This document shows positions 7,997 to 15,644 of a stretch of 64,000 nt of DNA, piece by piece. The notes below the pieces were generated by a model. It did not search any database. It was not told the DNA's origin and worked only from the letters and a program-made list of their open reading frames with translations. A program made the translations under genes and the position numbers. The stretch comes from DASZIT01 sp963770635 (lineage in GTDB: Bacteria > Actinomycetota > Acidimicrobiia > Acidimicrobiales > RAAP-2): the NCBI GenBank assembly GCA_963770635.1, contig CAVYQI010000006.1:186001-250000 (forward strand), written 5' to 3'. How positions within the stretch are numbered: position 1 is the stretch's first letter; every line of letters begins with the position of its first letter.

Positions 7997-10399
7997 ATGA
8001 CCGGAGCTGACACATCACAATCTCCACCGGTCGAGGGCGACTTGCGCCAGCTCGACGCCTACTTCCGCGCCGCCAACTACCTCACCGCCGGCCAGATCTA
8101 CTTGATGGACAACCCGTTGTTGAGTCGCCCACTCATTCCCGAAGACATCAAACCGCGGCTGCTGGGGCACTGGGGAACCAGTCCCGGCCTCAACTTTCTC
8201 TACGCTCATCTGAACAGGAGCATCAAGGCACGGGGGGTCGGCGCCATCTTCGTTTGCGGGCCCGGTCACGGGGGACCGGCGGTGGTCGCCAATACCTGGC
8301 TCGAGGGCACCTACAGCGAGCGCTTTCCTCATGTACCCCGCAACGGTGAAGGAATGGCCCGACTGTTTCGACAGTTCTCCTTCCCTGGGGGCATCCCCAG
8401 CCATTGCAGCCCGGACACCCCGGGATCCATTCACGAGGGAGGCGAGCTCGGCTACTCGCTGAGCCATGCATTCGGTGCGGCATTCGACAATCCGGACCTG
8501 GTGGTGGCCTGTGTGGTTGGCGACGGTGAGGCCGAAACCGGCCCGGCGGCCACCGGATGGCACTCGAACAAGTTTATCGATGCACGGCGCGATGGCGTCG
8601 TGCTGCCCATCCTGCACCTCAATGGGTACAAGATCGCGGCACCGACGGTCCTGGCTCGAATCCCGACTTTGGAGTTGCTGTCCCTCTTCACCGGCTACGG
8701 ATACCGGCCGGTTCTGGTGGAGGGCGGGTTTGACAACGAGGAGCCAATGGCCGTCCATGGTCGAATGGCTTCGGCATTCGACGAAGTTCTCGATGAGATT
8801 CGCGACATTCAGGTATCGGCCCGTCGTCGTGGCGTCCGGTCGCGACCCGTGTGGCCCATGCTGATTCTTCGGACGCCGAAGGGTTGGACGGGTCCAAAAG
8901 TGGTCGATGGCTTGCCGGTCGAGGGGACGTTTCGAGCCCACCAGCTCCCCCTGGCCGAGGTACGCACCAACCCCGGGCATCTTGCCCAACTTGAGGGTTG
9001 GCTCCGTAGCTACCGACCGGAGGAACTCTTCGACGAAGACGGGTCTCCGGCCCAGCTCATCGGCGACTTTTCACCGAAGGGTGATGGGCGGATGAGCGCC
9101 AACCCACACGCCAACGGGGGCCTCCTGCTCCGCGATCTGGAACTCCCCAACTTCTGTGACTACGGGGTCGACGTCCCGAGCCCAGGGTCTGCCCTCCATG
9201 AGGCGACCCGGGTCCTCGGCGGATTCCTGCGGGATGTGATCCGGGCCAATCCGTCCACCTTCCGCGTCTTCGGACCCGACGAGACCTCCTCCAACCGGCT
9301 CCAAGCGGTCTTTGAGGCAACCGACCGGACCTGGGACGCTGAGCTGCTCCCCGGCGACGACCACCTTGCCCCCGATGGCCGAGTCATGGAGATGCTGTCC
9401 GAACACCAGTGTGAGGGATGGCTGGAGGGTTACCTCCTCACCGGTCGCCATGGCGTCTTCAACTGTTACGAAGCGTTCATCCACATCGTCGATTCGATGT
9501 TCAACCAACATGCCAAGTGGCTGAAAGTCAGCCGGGAAGTCCCCTGGCGGCGGCCCATCGCATCTCTCAACTATCTCCTTTCGAGCCATGTTTGGCGGCA
9601 GGACAACAACGGTTTTTCCCATCAGGACCCCGGCTTCATCGATCACGTGGTCAACAAGAAGGCCGAGATCGTCCGGGTGTATTTCCCCCCCGATGCAAAC
9701 TGCCTGCTGTCGGTGGCCGACCACTGTCTGAGAAGTCGGAACTATGTCAATGTCATCGTGGCCGGCAAGCAACCCCAGCTCGATTGGCTGACGATGGACG
9801 AGGCGCTCGATCACTGCACCCGCGGGTTGGGCATCTGGGACTTCGCGTCAAACTGCGGGGAGGATCTGCCGGATGTCGTCATGGCCTGCTGCGGAGATAT
9901 CCCCACGCTCGAGACCCTCGCGGCGGTGCAGCTGATGCACGAGTATCTGCCTGACCTCGCAGTGCGGGTGGTCAACGTGGTCGACCTGATGCGGCTCGAG
10001 CCCGAAACCGAACACCCCCATGGCCTTCCCGATCGCGAGTTCGATACCATCTTCACCCCCGATCGCCCGGTGGTCTTCGCCTATCACGGCTACCCGACCC
10101 TCATCCACCGGCTGACCTACCGACGCACCAACCACGACAGTTTCCACGTTCGGGGCTACAAGGAGGAGGGGACGACGACCACGCCTTTCGACATGGTCAT
10201 GCTCAATGACCTCGATCGCTTCCACCTGGTCATCGACGTACTCGACCGAGTGCCGGGCCTCGGCTCCCGAACCGCGACGTTGCGTCAACAAATGGTCGAT
10301 GCCCGCATCGATGCCCGCCGCTATGGCCGCGAACATGGTGAGGACCCCCCGGAGATCGCGCAATGGCGCTGGAGCGGGCCGTCGCCAACCCCGGCATAG
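7997..10399 (+). CDS. xfp: Xylulose-5-phosphate/fructose-6-phosphate phosphoketolase
   Basis: An 800-residue thiamine-diphosphate enzyme of normal family length. It splits xylulose 5-phosphate (or fructose 6-phosphate) with phosphate into acetyl phosphate and a sugar phosphate. The start ATG 7997 follows GAGGGAAGGCGA. Signatures include LGHWGTSPGLNFLYAHLNR near the N-terminus, GPGHGGPA, SHCSPDTPGSIHEGGELGYS, the ThDP-binding GDGEAETGPAATGWHSNKF and HLNGYKIAAPT, and later SHVWRQDNNGFSHQDPGF. The acetyl phosphate can be used by the acetate kinase encoded at 5129-6223, giving ATP by substrate-level phosphorylation. Position opposite a DosR-like site suggests induction when respiration stops. Confidence 0.96.
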   Translation: MTGADTSQSPPVEGDLRQLDAYFRAANYLTAGQIYLMDNPLLSRPLIPEDIKPRLLGHWGTSPGLNFLYAHLNRSIKARGVGAIFVCGPGHGGPAVVANTWLEGTYSERFPHVPRNGEGMARLFRQFSFPGGIPSHCSPDTPGSIHEGGELGYSLSHAFGAAFDNPDLVVACVVGDGEAETGPAATGWHSNKFIDARRDGVVLPILHLNGYKIAAPTVLARIPTLELLSLFTGYGYRPVLVEGGFDNEEPMAVHGRMASAFDEVLDEIRDIQVSARRRGVRSRPVWPMLILRTPKGWTGPKVVDGLPVEGTFRAHQLPLAEVRTNPGHLAQLEGWLRSYRPEELFDEDGSPAQLIGDFSPKGDGRMSANPHANGGLLLRDLELPNFCDYGVDVPSPGSALHEATRVLGGFLRDVIRANPSTFRVFGPDETSSNRLQAVFEATDRTWDAELLPGDDHLAPDGRVMEMLSEHQCEGWLEGYLLTGRHGVFNCYEAFIHIVDSMFNQHAKWLKVSREVPWRRPIASLNYLLSSHVWRQDNNGFSHQDPGFIDHVVNKKAEIVRVYFPPDANCLLSVADHCLRSRNYVNVIVAGKQPQLDWLTMDEALDHCTRGLGIWDFASNCGEDLPDVVMACCGDIPTLETLAAVQLMHEYLPDLAVRVVNVVDLMRLEPETEHPHGLPDREFDTIFTPDRPVVFAYHGYPTLIHRLTYRRTNHDSFHVRGYKEEGTTTTPFDMVMLNDLDRFHLVIDVLDRVPGLGSRTATLRQQMVDARIDARRYGREHGEDPPEIAQWRWSGPSPTPA

Positions 10400-10521
10400 G
10401 TCTCCGCGAAGCCCACCTTGACGAGTGGGCCGGTCTGAACCTCACCTTCGCCGAGAGGAGCGCTGACCAAGTGCTGTCTCTGATCACCCATTGTACGGTT
10501 GGAAATCGCTCACTTCTCTCA

Positions 10522-10941
10522 TCATCCGACCTTCACTGACGGTACGATCACCACGGGAACGGCGGAATGCTCAGCCAACTCGAGGCCGGTGCTGCCCAGC
10601 AGCATTCCGGGGTGAGCGTCATGTCCCCGAGAGCCGACTACCAACAGGTCGGCGGCGACGGAATCCCCCGCTCCGGCCCGAAGCATCACCGAGCACGGAT
10701 CTCCATCGCCGACATGCCATCGGACCTGTTCCGGTGCGATTGCACACTCATCGGTAAGCCTCTTTACCGCTTCCTCGAGCTCTGTCCACCGTCGTCCGGC
10801 CGAGTGTTCAACCAGGCCGACTGCATGGACGACGACCACCTCTGCGGCGATCTGCGTGGCCAGCATCATGGCCCAGCGCGCGGCGGCTTCCGCACCGGGC
10901 GAGCCGTCGAATCCAACCGCGATCCTCTTGGTCGGTTTCAT
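10522..10941 (-). CDS. Universal stress protein, single domain
   Basis: A 139-residue UspA-fold protein. The start ATG 10941 overlaps the stop of the upstream deacetylase gene (ATGA). The N-terminal strand KRIAVGFDGSPGAEAA and the ATP-binding motif GSRGHDAHPGMLLGST (G-2x-G-9x-G-S/T) are both present, so it should bind ATP. It is the last gene of a five- or six-gene leftward operon with a tandem stress protein, an XRE-PPOX protein, a lysine acetyltransferase and a deacetylase. Mycobacterial universal stress proteins are known substrates of the Pat acetyltransferase, so this one is a plausible target of its operon partners. Confidence 0.9.
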   Translation of the reverse strand: MKPTKRIAVGFDGSPGAEAAARWAMMLATQIAAEVVVVHAVGLVEHSAGRRWTELEEAVKRLTDECAIAPEQVRWHVGDGDPCSVMLRAGAGDSVAADLLVVGSRGHDAHPGMLLGSTGLELAEHSAVPVVIVPSVKVG

Positions 10942-12029
10942 CGGACCCGTCTCTCGGAGGGGGCCAGCTGCCAAGCCCGACAGAGCGCTTCCCGGCGTTG
11001 CGCCCGGATCTGGTGCACCATCTCGGTTCCCCGGCCACCAAAGGTCGAGACTTCTGGCGGGTGAAACGCGCCGAGTAGCGATCCCAAGCTTCCGGCCACC
11101 GATTTCCGCAGAGCCCCGAGGTCGTAGCCACCCTCGAGGAAGAGCACCAGTCGGCCGGTTCGGGGAGCGAAGCTGGCCACCGTCTTGGCCAGGTCAGCGA
11201 AATCACCGCTTGACAGGGCCAGCTCGGCCAATGGATCTGCTCGATGGGCGTCGAACCCCGCCGAGACGAGCACCCAGGTCGGATCGAAGTCGTCGATGGC
11301 CGGAAGCGCCACCTGGTCGATCGCCTGCCGCACGATGTCGCCGGTGGCTCCGGCCGGGAGGGGAATATTGACCGTCCTTCCCAGGGCGTTCGGTCCGCCG
11401 ATCTCATTGGCCGCCCCGGTGCCGGGGAACAGGGGCCACTGGTGGGTTGACACGTACAGGACATTCGGCTCGTCCCAGAAGATTTCCTGGGTGCCGTTGC
11501 CATGATGCACGTCCCAGTCGACGATCAAGACCCGCTCTCCGTCAGCGACCAGCGCCGCCGCCGAAACGGCGATGTTGTTGAGGAGGCAGAAGCCCATGGC
11601 CCGGTCCCGCAAGGCGTGATGGCCCGGCGGGCGGGCGGCGACAAATGCGAGGTCTCCTAACCCCCTCCTGAGCGAATCCACCGCGGCAAGGCCGGCCCCC
11701 GCCGCTTGACGGGCAGCGGACCATGAGTCGGGCTTGGCATAGGTATCGGGATCGAGGTCGCCACCGCCGGTCTCGCAGAAGGCGGCCAATTCTTCGAGAT
11801 AGGCGGGGTCGTGGACCCGCGCCAGTTGCGCCGTCTCCGCCCCGCAGGGCACCAGCACGTGTAGATCGGTGCCCAAATGCAGGTCGTCGATGCCGGCCAT
11901 CACGGCCGCTAAACGTTCTGGCCGTTCGGGGTGGCCGTCATCTTCGTGCTGGGATTGGCCCACCGGACCGCTGAGGATCAACACGGTGGGGCCAATCCCC
12001 CGTCGAGATGCAGGGAATTTCGGCGGCAT
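10938..12029 (-). CDS. HDAC-type zinc-dependent (protein) deacetylase
   Basis: Up to 363 residues of the histone deacetylase/acetoin-utilisation (AcuC-like) family. All main active-site motifs are visible: HPERPERL, ARPPGHHA, the metal-binding DWDVHHGNG, SAGFDAH and EGGYD. It should remove acetyl groups from lysines or polyamines in the cytoplasm. The ATG at 12029 would overlap the upstream acetyltransferase by 52 bases; the GTG at 11984 (before LILSGPVGQSQHEDDGHPER) gives a more normal short overlap and is a good alternative. The gene is sandwiched between a GNAT acetyltransferase and a universal stress protein with overlaps on both sides. Confidence 0.9.
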   Translation of the reverse strand: MPPKFPASRRGIGPTVLILSGPVGQSQHEDDGHPERPERLAAVMAGIDDLHLGTDLHVLVPCGAETAQLARVHDPAYLEELAAFCETGGGDLDPDTYAKPDSWSAARQAAGAGLAAVDSLRRGLGDLAFVAARPPGHHALRDRAMGFCLLNNIAVSAAALVADGERVLIVDWDVHHGNGTQEIFWDEPNVLYVSTHQWPLFPGTGAANEIGGPNALGRTVNIPLPAGATGDIVRQAIDQVALPAIDDFDPTWVLVSAGFDAHRADPLAELALSSGDFADLAKTVASFAPRTGRLVLFLEGGYDLGALRKSVAGSLGSLLGAFHPPEVSTFGGRGTEMVHQIRAQRREALCRAWQLAPSERRVR

Positions 12030-12610
12030 GCCGAGGCTGACCGATAGGCATCGTCGGGTTCGATCGAAAACCGCAGGCTGACGGTCCCAAAATCCCGGCT
12101 CGACGTGACGTGGAAGCCCGAATTCATGAAAACGGCGAGCATGTCGCGGTTTTCGGCCAGCGTTTGGGCTTCAAACGCGGTAATTCCGTTCCTCAGCGCC
12201 GCCTCGGCCAGATGCTCGAGCAGGATCGTCCCGAGTCCGTGGTGCTGGAACTCGTCGGCGACGACAAAAGCCACTTCGGCATCGGCGGTGCCCGGGGACC
12301 GGTCATAGCGGCCTACGGCGACCAGACGTCCGTCGTCCTCCACTACCAGCGCCAGACGGTTGACATAGTCGACATGGGTGAAATGTTGGGTCTCGGCGGC
12401 CGAGAGCCTGGGATGCACGAAAAAGAAACGCCGATAGACCGATCGGACCGAAAGCCGCTCGTGAAATTCCGTCAGCCGTTCATCGTCCTCGGGTCGGATC
12501 GGTCGCAGGTGGACGATCCTTCCGTCTCTCGTCTCCACGTCGCGCACCAACTCAAGCGGATAGCGGCCGACCTGCGCTTTCAGCACGCTCGCGCCTGCCG
12601 CGCTATTCAC
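11978..12610 (-). CDS. GNAT acetyltransferase, Pat-type protein lysine acetyltransferase
   Basis: A 210-residue GNAT protein. The opening, RDGRIVHLRPIRPEDDERL followed by YRRFFFVHPRLS and HVDYVNRLALV, is typical of the GNAT domain of bacterial Pat enzymes that acetylate acyl-CoA synthetases and, in mycobacteria, a universal stress protein. The acetyl-CoA loop QHHGLGT and the strand AEVAFVVAD with a candidate catalytic Glu are present. It lacks the cyclic-nucleotide domain of mycobacterial Pat and the large NDP-forming synthetase part of the enterobacterial type. It overlaps the upstream XRE-PPOX gene by 8 bases and the downstream deacetylase, so writer and eraser of acetylation are likely made together. 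Confidence 0.85.
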   Translation of the reverse strand: MNSAAGASVLKAQVGRYPLELVRDVETRDGRIVHLRPIRPEDDERLTEFHERLSVRSVYRRFFFVHPRLSAAETQHFTHVDYVNRLALVVEDDGRLVAVGRYDRSPGTADAEVAFVVADEFQHHGLGTILLEHLAEAALRNGITAFEAQTLAENRDMLAVFMNSGFHVTSSRDFGTVSLRFSIEPDDAYRSASACRRNSLHLDGGLAPPC

Positions 12611-13259
12611 CGCCGGACCTATGTCTGATCCGACGACCGGTAACCACCTGCGGGATCAAGCGCACGAAGGTGTCCCGTTGGCCCCCGGCCCAAGGGCCGA
12701 TGTCCAGGGATCGAGCCTGCTGGAGTTCGGCCGGATCGGTTATTACCCGACTGGTTCCGGTCAGCAGCACGCTCCAACCCTCGGTCAGCGCATCGTCAAG
12801 ATGGTCGACTTCAAAAGAGACGGCTTCGTCGCCGAGATTCGTCAGGCAAGCCGCGTCGGATTCGGTCCGAAAGACAATGTCACCCTCCAACACCTGATAG
12901 TTCACCGGAAGGGCAACCGGCCCGCGGTCGTCCCAGAAGACGAAACGCCCGACTCCTCCCGGTGCAACCATGGCCCTGGATTCAGCCTCGCTAAGAGATT
13001 CGAGCGTCGGACGAGCAGTTGGGCTCGATTGCCCTGGAGGCGCCTCCATCCCGGCACCGGAGATGTAGTCCACCGATGTGTCGAGCGCGGCGGCCAACCG
13101 CATGAGCGCTGTTAGAGGCAGCTGCGCCGATGGGCTCGACTCCACTCCGCGGACATAGACGGGGTTCATCCCGGCCCGACTCGCAACCTCCTCAGGGGTC
13201 AATCCGAGTTCCAGGCGGCGCTCGGCTACCCGGCGCCCAAGGTCTCCGACCGTGATCAT
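12603..13259 (-). CDS. XRE helix-turn-helix fused to a PPOX split-barrel domain
   Basis: A 218-residue two-domain protein. Residues 1-70 form an XRE-type helix-turn-helix (VGDLGRRVAERRLELGLTPE, then EVASRAGMNPVYVRGVES). Residues 88-215 form a pyridoxamine-5'-phosphate-oxidase-like split barrel (GRFVFWDDRGPVALPVNYQV, then GDIVFRTESD and a WSVLLTGTSRVI strand). The second domain resembles flavin-binding PPOX proteins found in mycobacterial dormancy gene sets. It starts directly after the stop of the tandem stress-protein gene. A flavin- or ligand-sensing transcription factor is plausible, perhaps controlling its own operon; no ligand is proven. Confidence 0.85.
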   Translation of the reverse strand: MITVGDLGRRVAERRLELGLTPEEVASRAGMNPVYVRGVESSPSAQLPLTALMRLAAALDTSVDYISGAGMEAPPGQSSPTARPTLESLSEAESRAMVAPGGVGRFVFWDDRGPVALPVNYQVLEGDIVFRTESDAACLTNLGDEAVSFEVDHLDDALTEGWSVLLTGTSRVITDPAELQQARSLDIGPWAGGQRDTFVRLIPQVVTGRRIRHRSGGE

Positions 13260-14282
13260 CTACGTTCTCGCCGCCACGGACAGCCTGCCAAGCTCGCTGC
13301 CACGATCCCTCAAGCCAGAGCCCGCAGGGTGCTTATCCATGGTCGTTGAGTGGGTTTGCGAATCGGACCGGGCCTTTGCCGTTTCGGGGACCAACGATCG
13401 CGCCACCACCACGGTGCAGCTGGCGTGCCGAGCGCATTGATGGGCAACTGACCCCAGGAGCGCGTCCTTGAACCCTCCATGGCCCCGCGACCCGGTAACC
13501 AGGAGGTCCGCTCCCTTGGATGCGTCCAGAAGCGCGGAAACGGTGGCATCGAACCGGACGGCCACTTCAAAGCAGACGTCTGGTGCCAACCTCCCCGCGG
13601 ACTCGGCCGCGGCCTGGACGATCTCACGTCCGGCAATCACATAACCACAAGCAGGGGGCAAAACGAATGTGCCGATGGGAGGGTACTGCCACGCGTAGAC
13701 CACCTCGACCGACGCCGAGTGGATCTGCGCCTCCCCGAGCGCCCACCGCAAAGCCCGGGTGGACCCGAGGGAGCCATCGACGCCGACCACGATCCGCGGA
13801 TGATCCGACCGCGGAGGAAGTCCATCGGGGTCGGTCCGGACGACCGCCACCGGACAGTGGGCGTACTGGAGGCATTTGTCACTCACCGAACCGAGAATCA
13901 GCTCTTTGAACCCGCCCCGACCGCGAGCTCCGACCACGAGCAGGTCGGCGGACCGGCTGGCGTCGGTCAGCAGGACTTCGGGCGGCTGATCAGAAATTTC
14001 GACCCCGGCCAGAAGTGAGGGATGGCGGGTTGCCACCAGCCCGTAGGCATCGTCGACGATCGCCTCGCCCGGAGACAGATGGAATGATCCGGGTTCGTAC
14101 CAGGTCGGCACGTTCTTGAGCTCCTTGGCATAGGAACATACAAGTTTCAGCAACGCGCCACGACGCGCCGCCTCGTCGGCTCCCCATTTCACCGCCATCC
14201 GAGAGTGTTCCGAGCCGTCGACTCCGACTATGACGGTTGGCTGGTCGCGTTGGATCCGTACCGGTTGAGGGTGCTCGGACAT
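13260..14282 (-). CDS. Universal stress protein, tandem two-domain
   Basis: A 340-residue protein with two UspA domains. Domain 1 (about 15-150) has VIVGVDGSEHSRMAVKWGAD and the ATP motif GARGRGGFKELILGS. Domain 2 (about 160-295) has IVVGVDGSLGSTRALRWALG and GSRGHGGFKDALLGS. A polar tail of about 45 residues follows. ATG 14282 is preferred over an upstream ATG because it lies two bases after the stop of a small upstream ORF, suggesting coupling. Tandem stress proteins of this type are hallmark members of mycobacterial DosR regulons. First large gene of the acetylation operon. Confidence 0.92.
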   Translation of the reverse strand: MSEHPQPVRIQRDQPTVIVGVDGSEHSRMAVKWGADEAARRGALLKLVCSYAKELKNVPTWYEPGSFHLSPGEAIVDDAYGLVATRHPSLLAGVEISDQPPEVLLTDASRSADLLVVGARGRGGFKELILGSVSDKCLQYAHCPVAVVRTDPDGLPPRSDHPRIVVGVDGSLGSTRALRWALGEAQIHSASVEVVYAWQYPPIGTFVLPPACGYVIAGREIVQAAAESAGRLAPDVCFEVAVRFDATVSALLDASKGADLLVTGSRGHGGFKDALLGSVAHQCARHASCTVVVARSLVPETAKARSDSQTHSTTMDKHPAGSGLRDRGSELGRLSVAART

Positions 14283-14284
14283 GA

Positions 14285-14455
14285 TCAGCGGCTCCACGAC
14301 TCTCTCGAGACGCGGACCATTGGAAATATTTGGCGGGCACGTTCCAACTCCCCAAGGGTGATGGCGAGGTCCTCGATCATGTACGGGTTGAGATCCATCC
14401 GAGACGAGCGACGACGCTCTACCCCCTGGTGGCGGTGATGGTTGGCGTATTTCAT
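14285..14455 (-). CDS. Small 56-residue protein leading the stress/acetylation operon
   Basis: A short open frame with a strong ribosome site (GGGGGAGAGCC before ATG 14455). The peptide begins MKYANHHRHQGVERRR, then has a likely helix (PYMIEDLAITLGELERARQ) and a basic end. Its TGA is two bases before the start of the tandem stress protein, so the two are probably co-translated. I do not recognise a family. The high His/Arg content of the first third and the good start context argue that it is a real gene or leader peptide, not noise. Confidence 0.5.
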   Translation of the reverse strand: MKYANHHRHQGVERRRSSRMDLNPYMIEDLAITLGELERARQIFPMVRVSRESWSR

Positions 14456-14807
14456 GGCTCTCCCCCTTTTTGCGGGCGGCGCACGGATCCTGTTACTTCA
14501 ATTGGACCGGAGCCGCGGACGAACGCATAGGGCCATAAGTCCTCTGGTCAGATACCGAATTCGAACGGCCATCCTGAGCTCTGAGCCGGGGTCAAATGGG
14601 GGGGGTCTGGACCCGACCCAGCTCCCGACCGTCGGCCACCAAAGGTCCTCTCGGCACGAACACCACCGGTAGCGGGAATATTCGCCGGCTGATCAAACTT
14701 CGCACCCTCAAGGGTGGATCGTCAGCCGAGTGGAGAGCTATTGCCTGGACCATGCACCAGGCACCAGGCACCATTCACACATGAAGCAGAGGAAGAGAAG
14801 TCGTTCC
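14456..14807. other. Promoter region of the stress/acetylation operon and 3' end of devR
   Basis: No gene is supported. It contains a DosR-like site at 14530-14543, an eight-G run near 14597, and a small hairpin (TGCCTGG 14742-14748 with CCAGGCA 14757-14763) about 45 bases beyond the response-regulator stop that could act as a weak terminator. Confidence 0.5.
14530..14543. promoter_or_regulatory. DosR/DevR-box-like site 3
   Basis: GGGCCATAAGTCCT preceded by CATA and followed by CTGG, 75 bases upstream of the small leader ORF and so of the whole leftward stress/acetylation operon. It shares the TAGGGCCA half with site 2 and has the AGTCC half of the mycobacterial DosR consensus. Confidence 0.5.
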
Positions 14808-15479
14808 TCAGGTCCCCGTGGCGTCGCTGCGTCGCGCTTTGGCCGCCCGCTCGGCAACCCGCGTCGCATAGGTGGCGGCCTGTGTCCGTCGCTCCATGCC
14901 GAGCTTGGCCAAGAGGTTCGACACGTAGTTCTTCACCGTCTTCTCGGCCAGGTAGAGCGAGGCCGCGATCTGACGATTGGTCTGTCCATCGGCAACCAGA
15001 TCGAGGATGCGGCGCTCCTGCGGGGTAAGGCTGGCGATGAGGGGGTCTTCATCCGGTTGGTCCCGGAGCCGTTCGAGAACCCGCTCAGCAAGAGCAGGAT
15101 CGAGCAACGACTGTCCCTGGGCCACCTTTCTGACGTCATCGACCAGACTCGTCGCTCCCACCTGCTTGAGAACATATCCAGCCGCACCCGCCAGGATCGC
15201 CGCAACCAGTGCCTCGTCGTCGGCGTAGGAGGTGAGCATGATGCAGGCGACCTCGGGCCATTTCGATCGGATCTCCCGACACACCTCGATGCCGCTCCCA
15301 TCGGGTAACCGCACGTCGAGCAAAGCCACATCAGGCTGGGTGGGCGGAATCCGATCGAGCGCCTCGGCAGCCGTAGCTGCCTCACCGACCACGACAAAAT
15401 CCGCTTCCGCTTCGAGTAGAGACCGGAGGCCGGTCCGGACGATCTCATGATCGTCGAGGAGGAACACCCTGATACTCAA
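14808..15479 (-). CDS. devR: DosR/DevR-family response regulator
   Basis: A 223-residue NarL-type regulator. The receiver domain has DD at 9-10, the phospho-acceptor D55 (LLDVRLPDGSGIEVCR), LTSYADDEA and a lysine in GYVLKQ. The LuxR-type output domain reads SLTPQERRILDLVADGQTNR, then AEKTVKNYVSNLLAKLGMER followed by RTQAA. That stretch is nearly the same as in Mycobacterium tuberculosis DosR, including the Lys, Lys and Asn of the recognition helix that contact GGG/CCC half-sites. It is divergent from a DosS-like kinase 165 bases away. Phosphorylated regulator should activate the DosR-like sites around it. Confidence 0.92.
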   Translation of the reverse strand: MSIRVFLLDDHEIVRTGLRSLLEAEADFVVVGEAATAAEALDRIPPTQPDVALLDVRLPDGSGIEVCREIRSKWPEVACIMLTSYADDEALVAAILAGAAGYVLKQVGATSLVDDVRKVAQGQSLLDPALAERVLERLRDQPDEDPLIASLTPQERRILDLVADGQTNRQIAASLYLAEKTVKNYVSNLLAKLGMERRTQAATYATRVAERAAKARRSDATGT

Positions 15480-15644
15480 CTGCCCACTCTCCCAACTTGG
15501 CCTCGCGGCGCCCCAAAGAATGGCATCGGACCTGCTCCACGGCCATTTTGACCCGGCGCGACGATTGCCGGGAACTCGGCGGAACGGGTACGATGCTGAG
15601 TGTCAGTCTACCGTCGAAATTTTAGCGTCTCGGGATAGAGGCTC

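Noticed and set aside
15541..15554. GGCCATTTTGACCC between devR and the kinase as a sixth DosR-like box
   Set aside because: The half-site spacing is five rather than four, so it does not fit the other sites; autoregulation is possible but unsupported.
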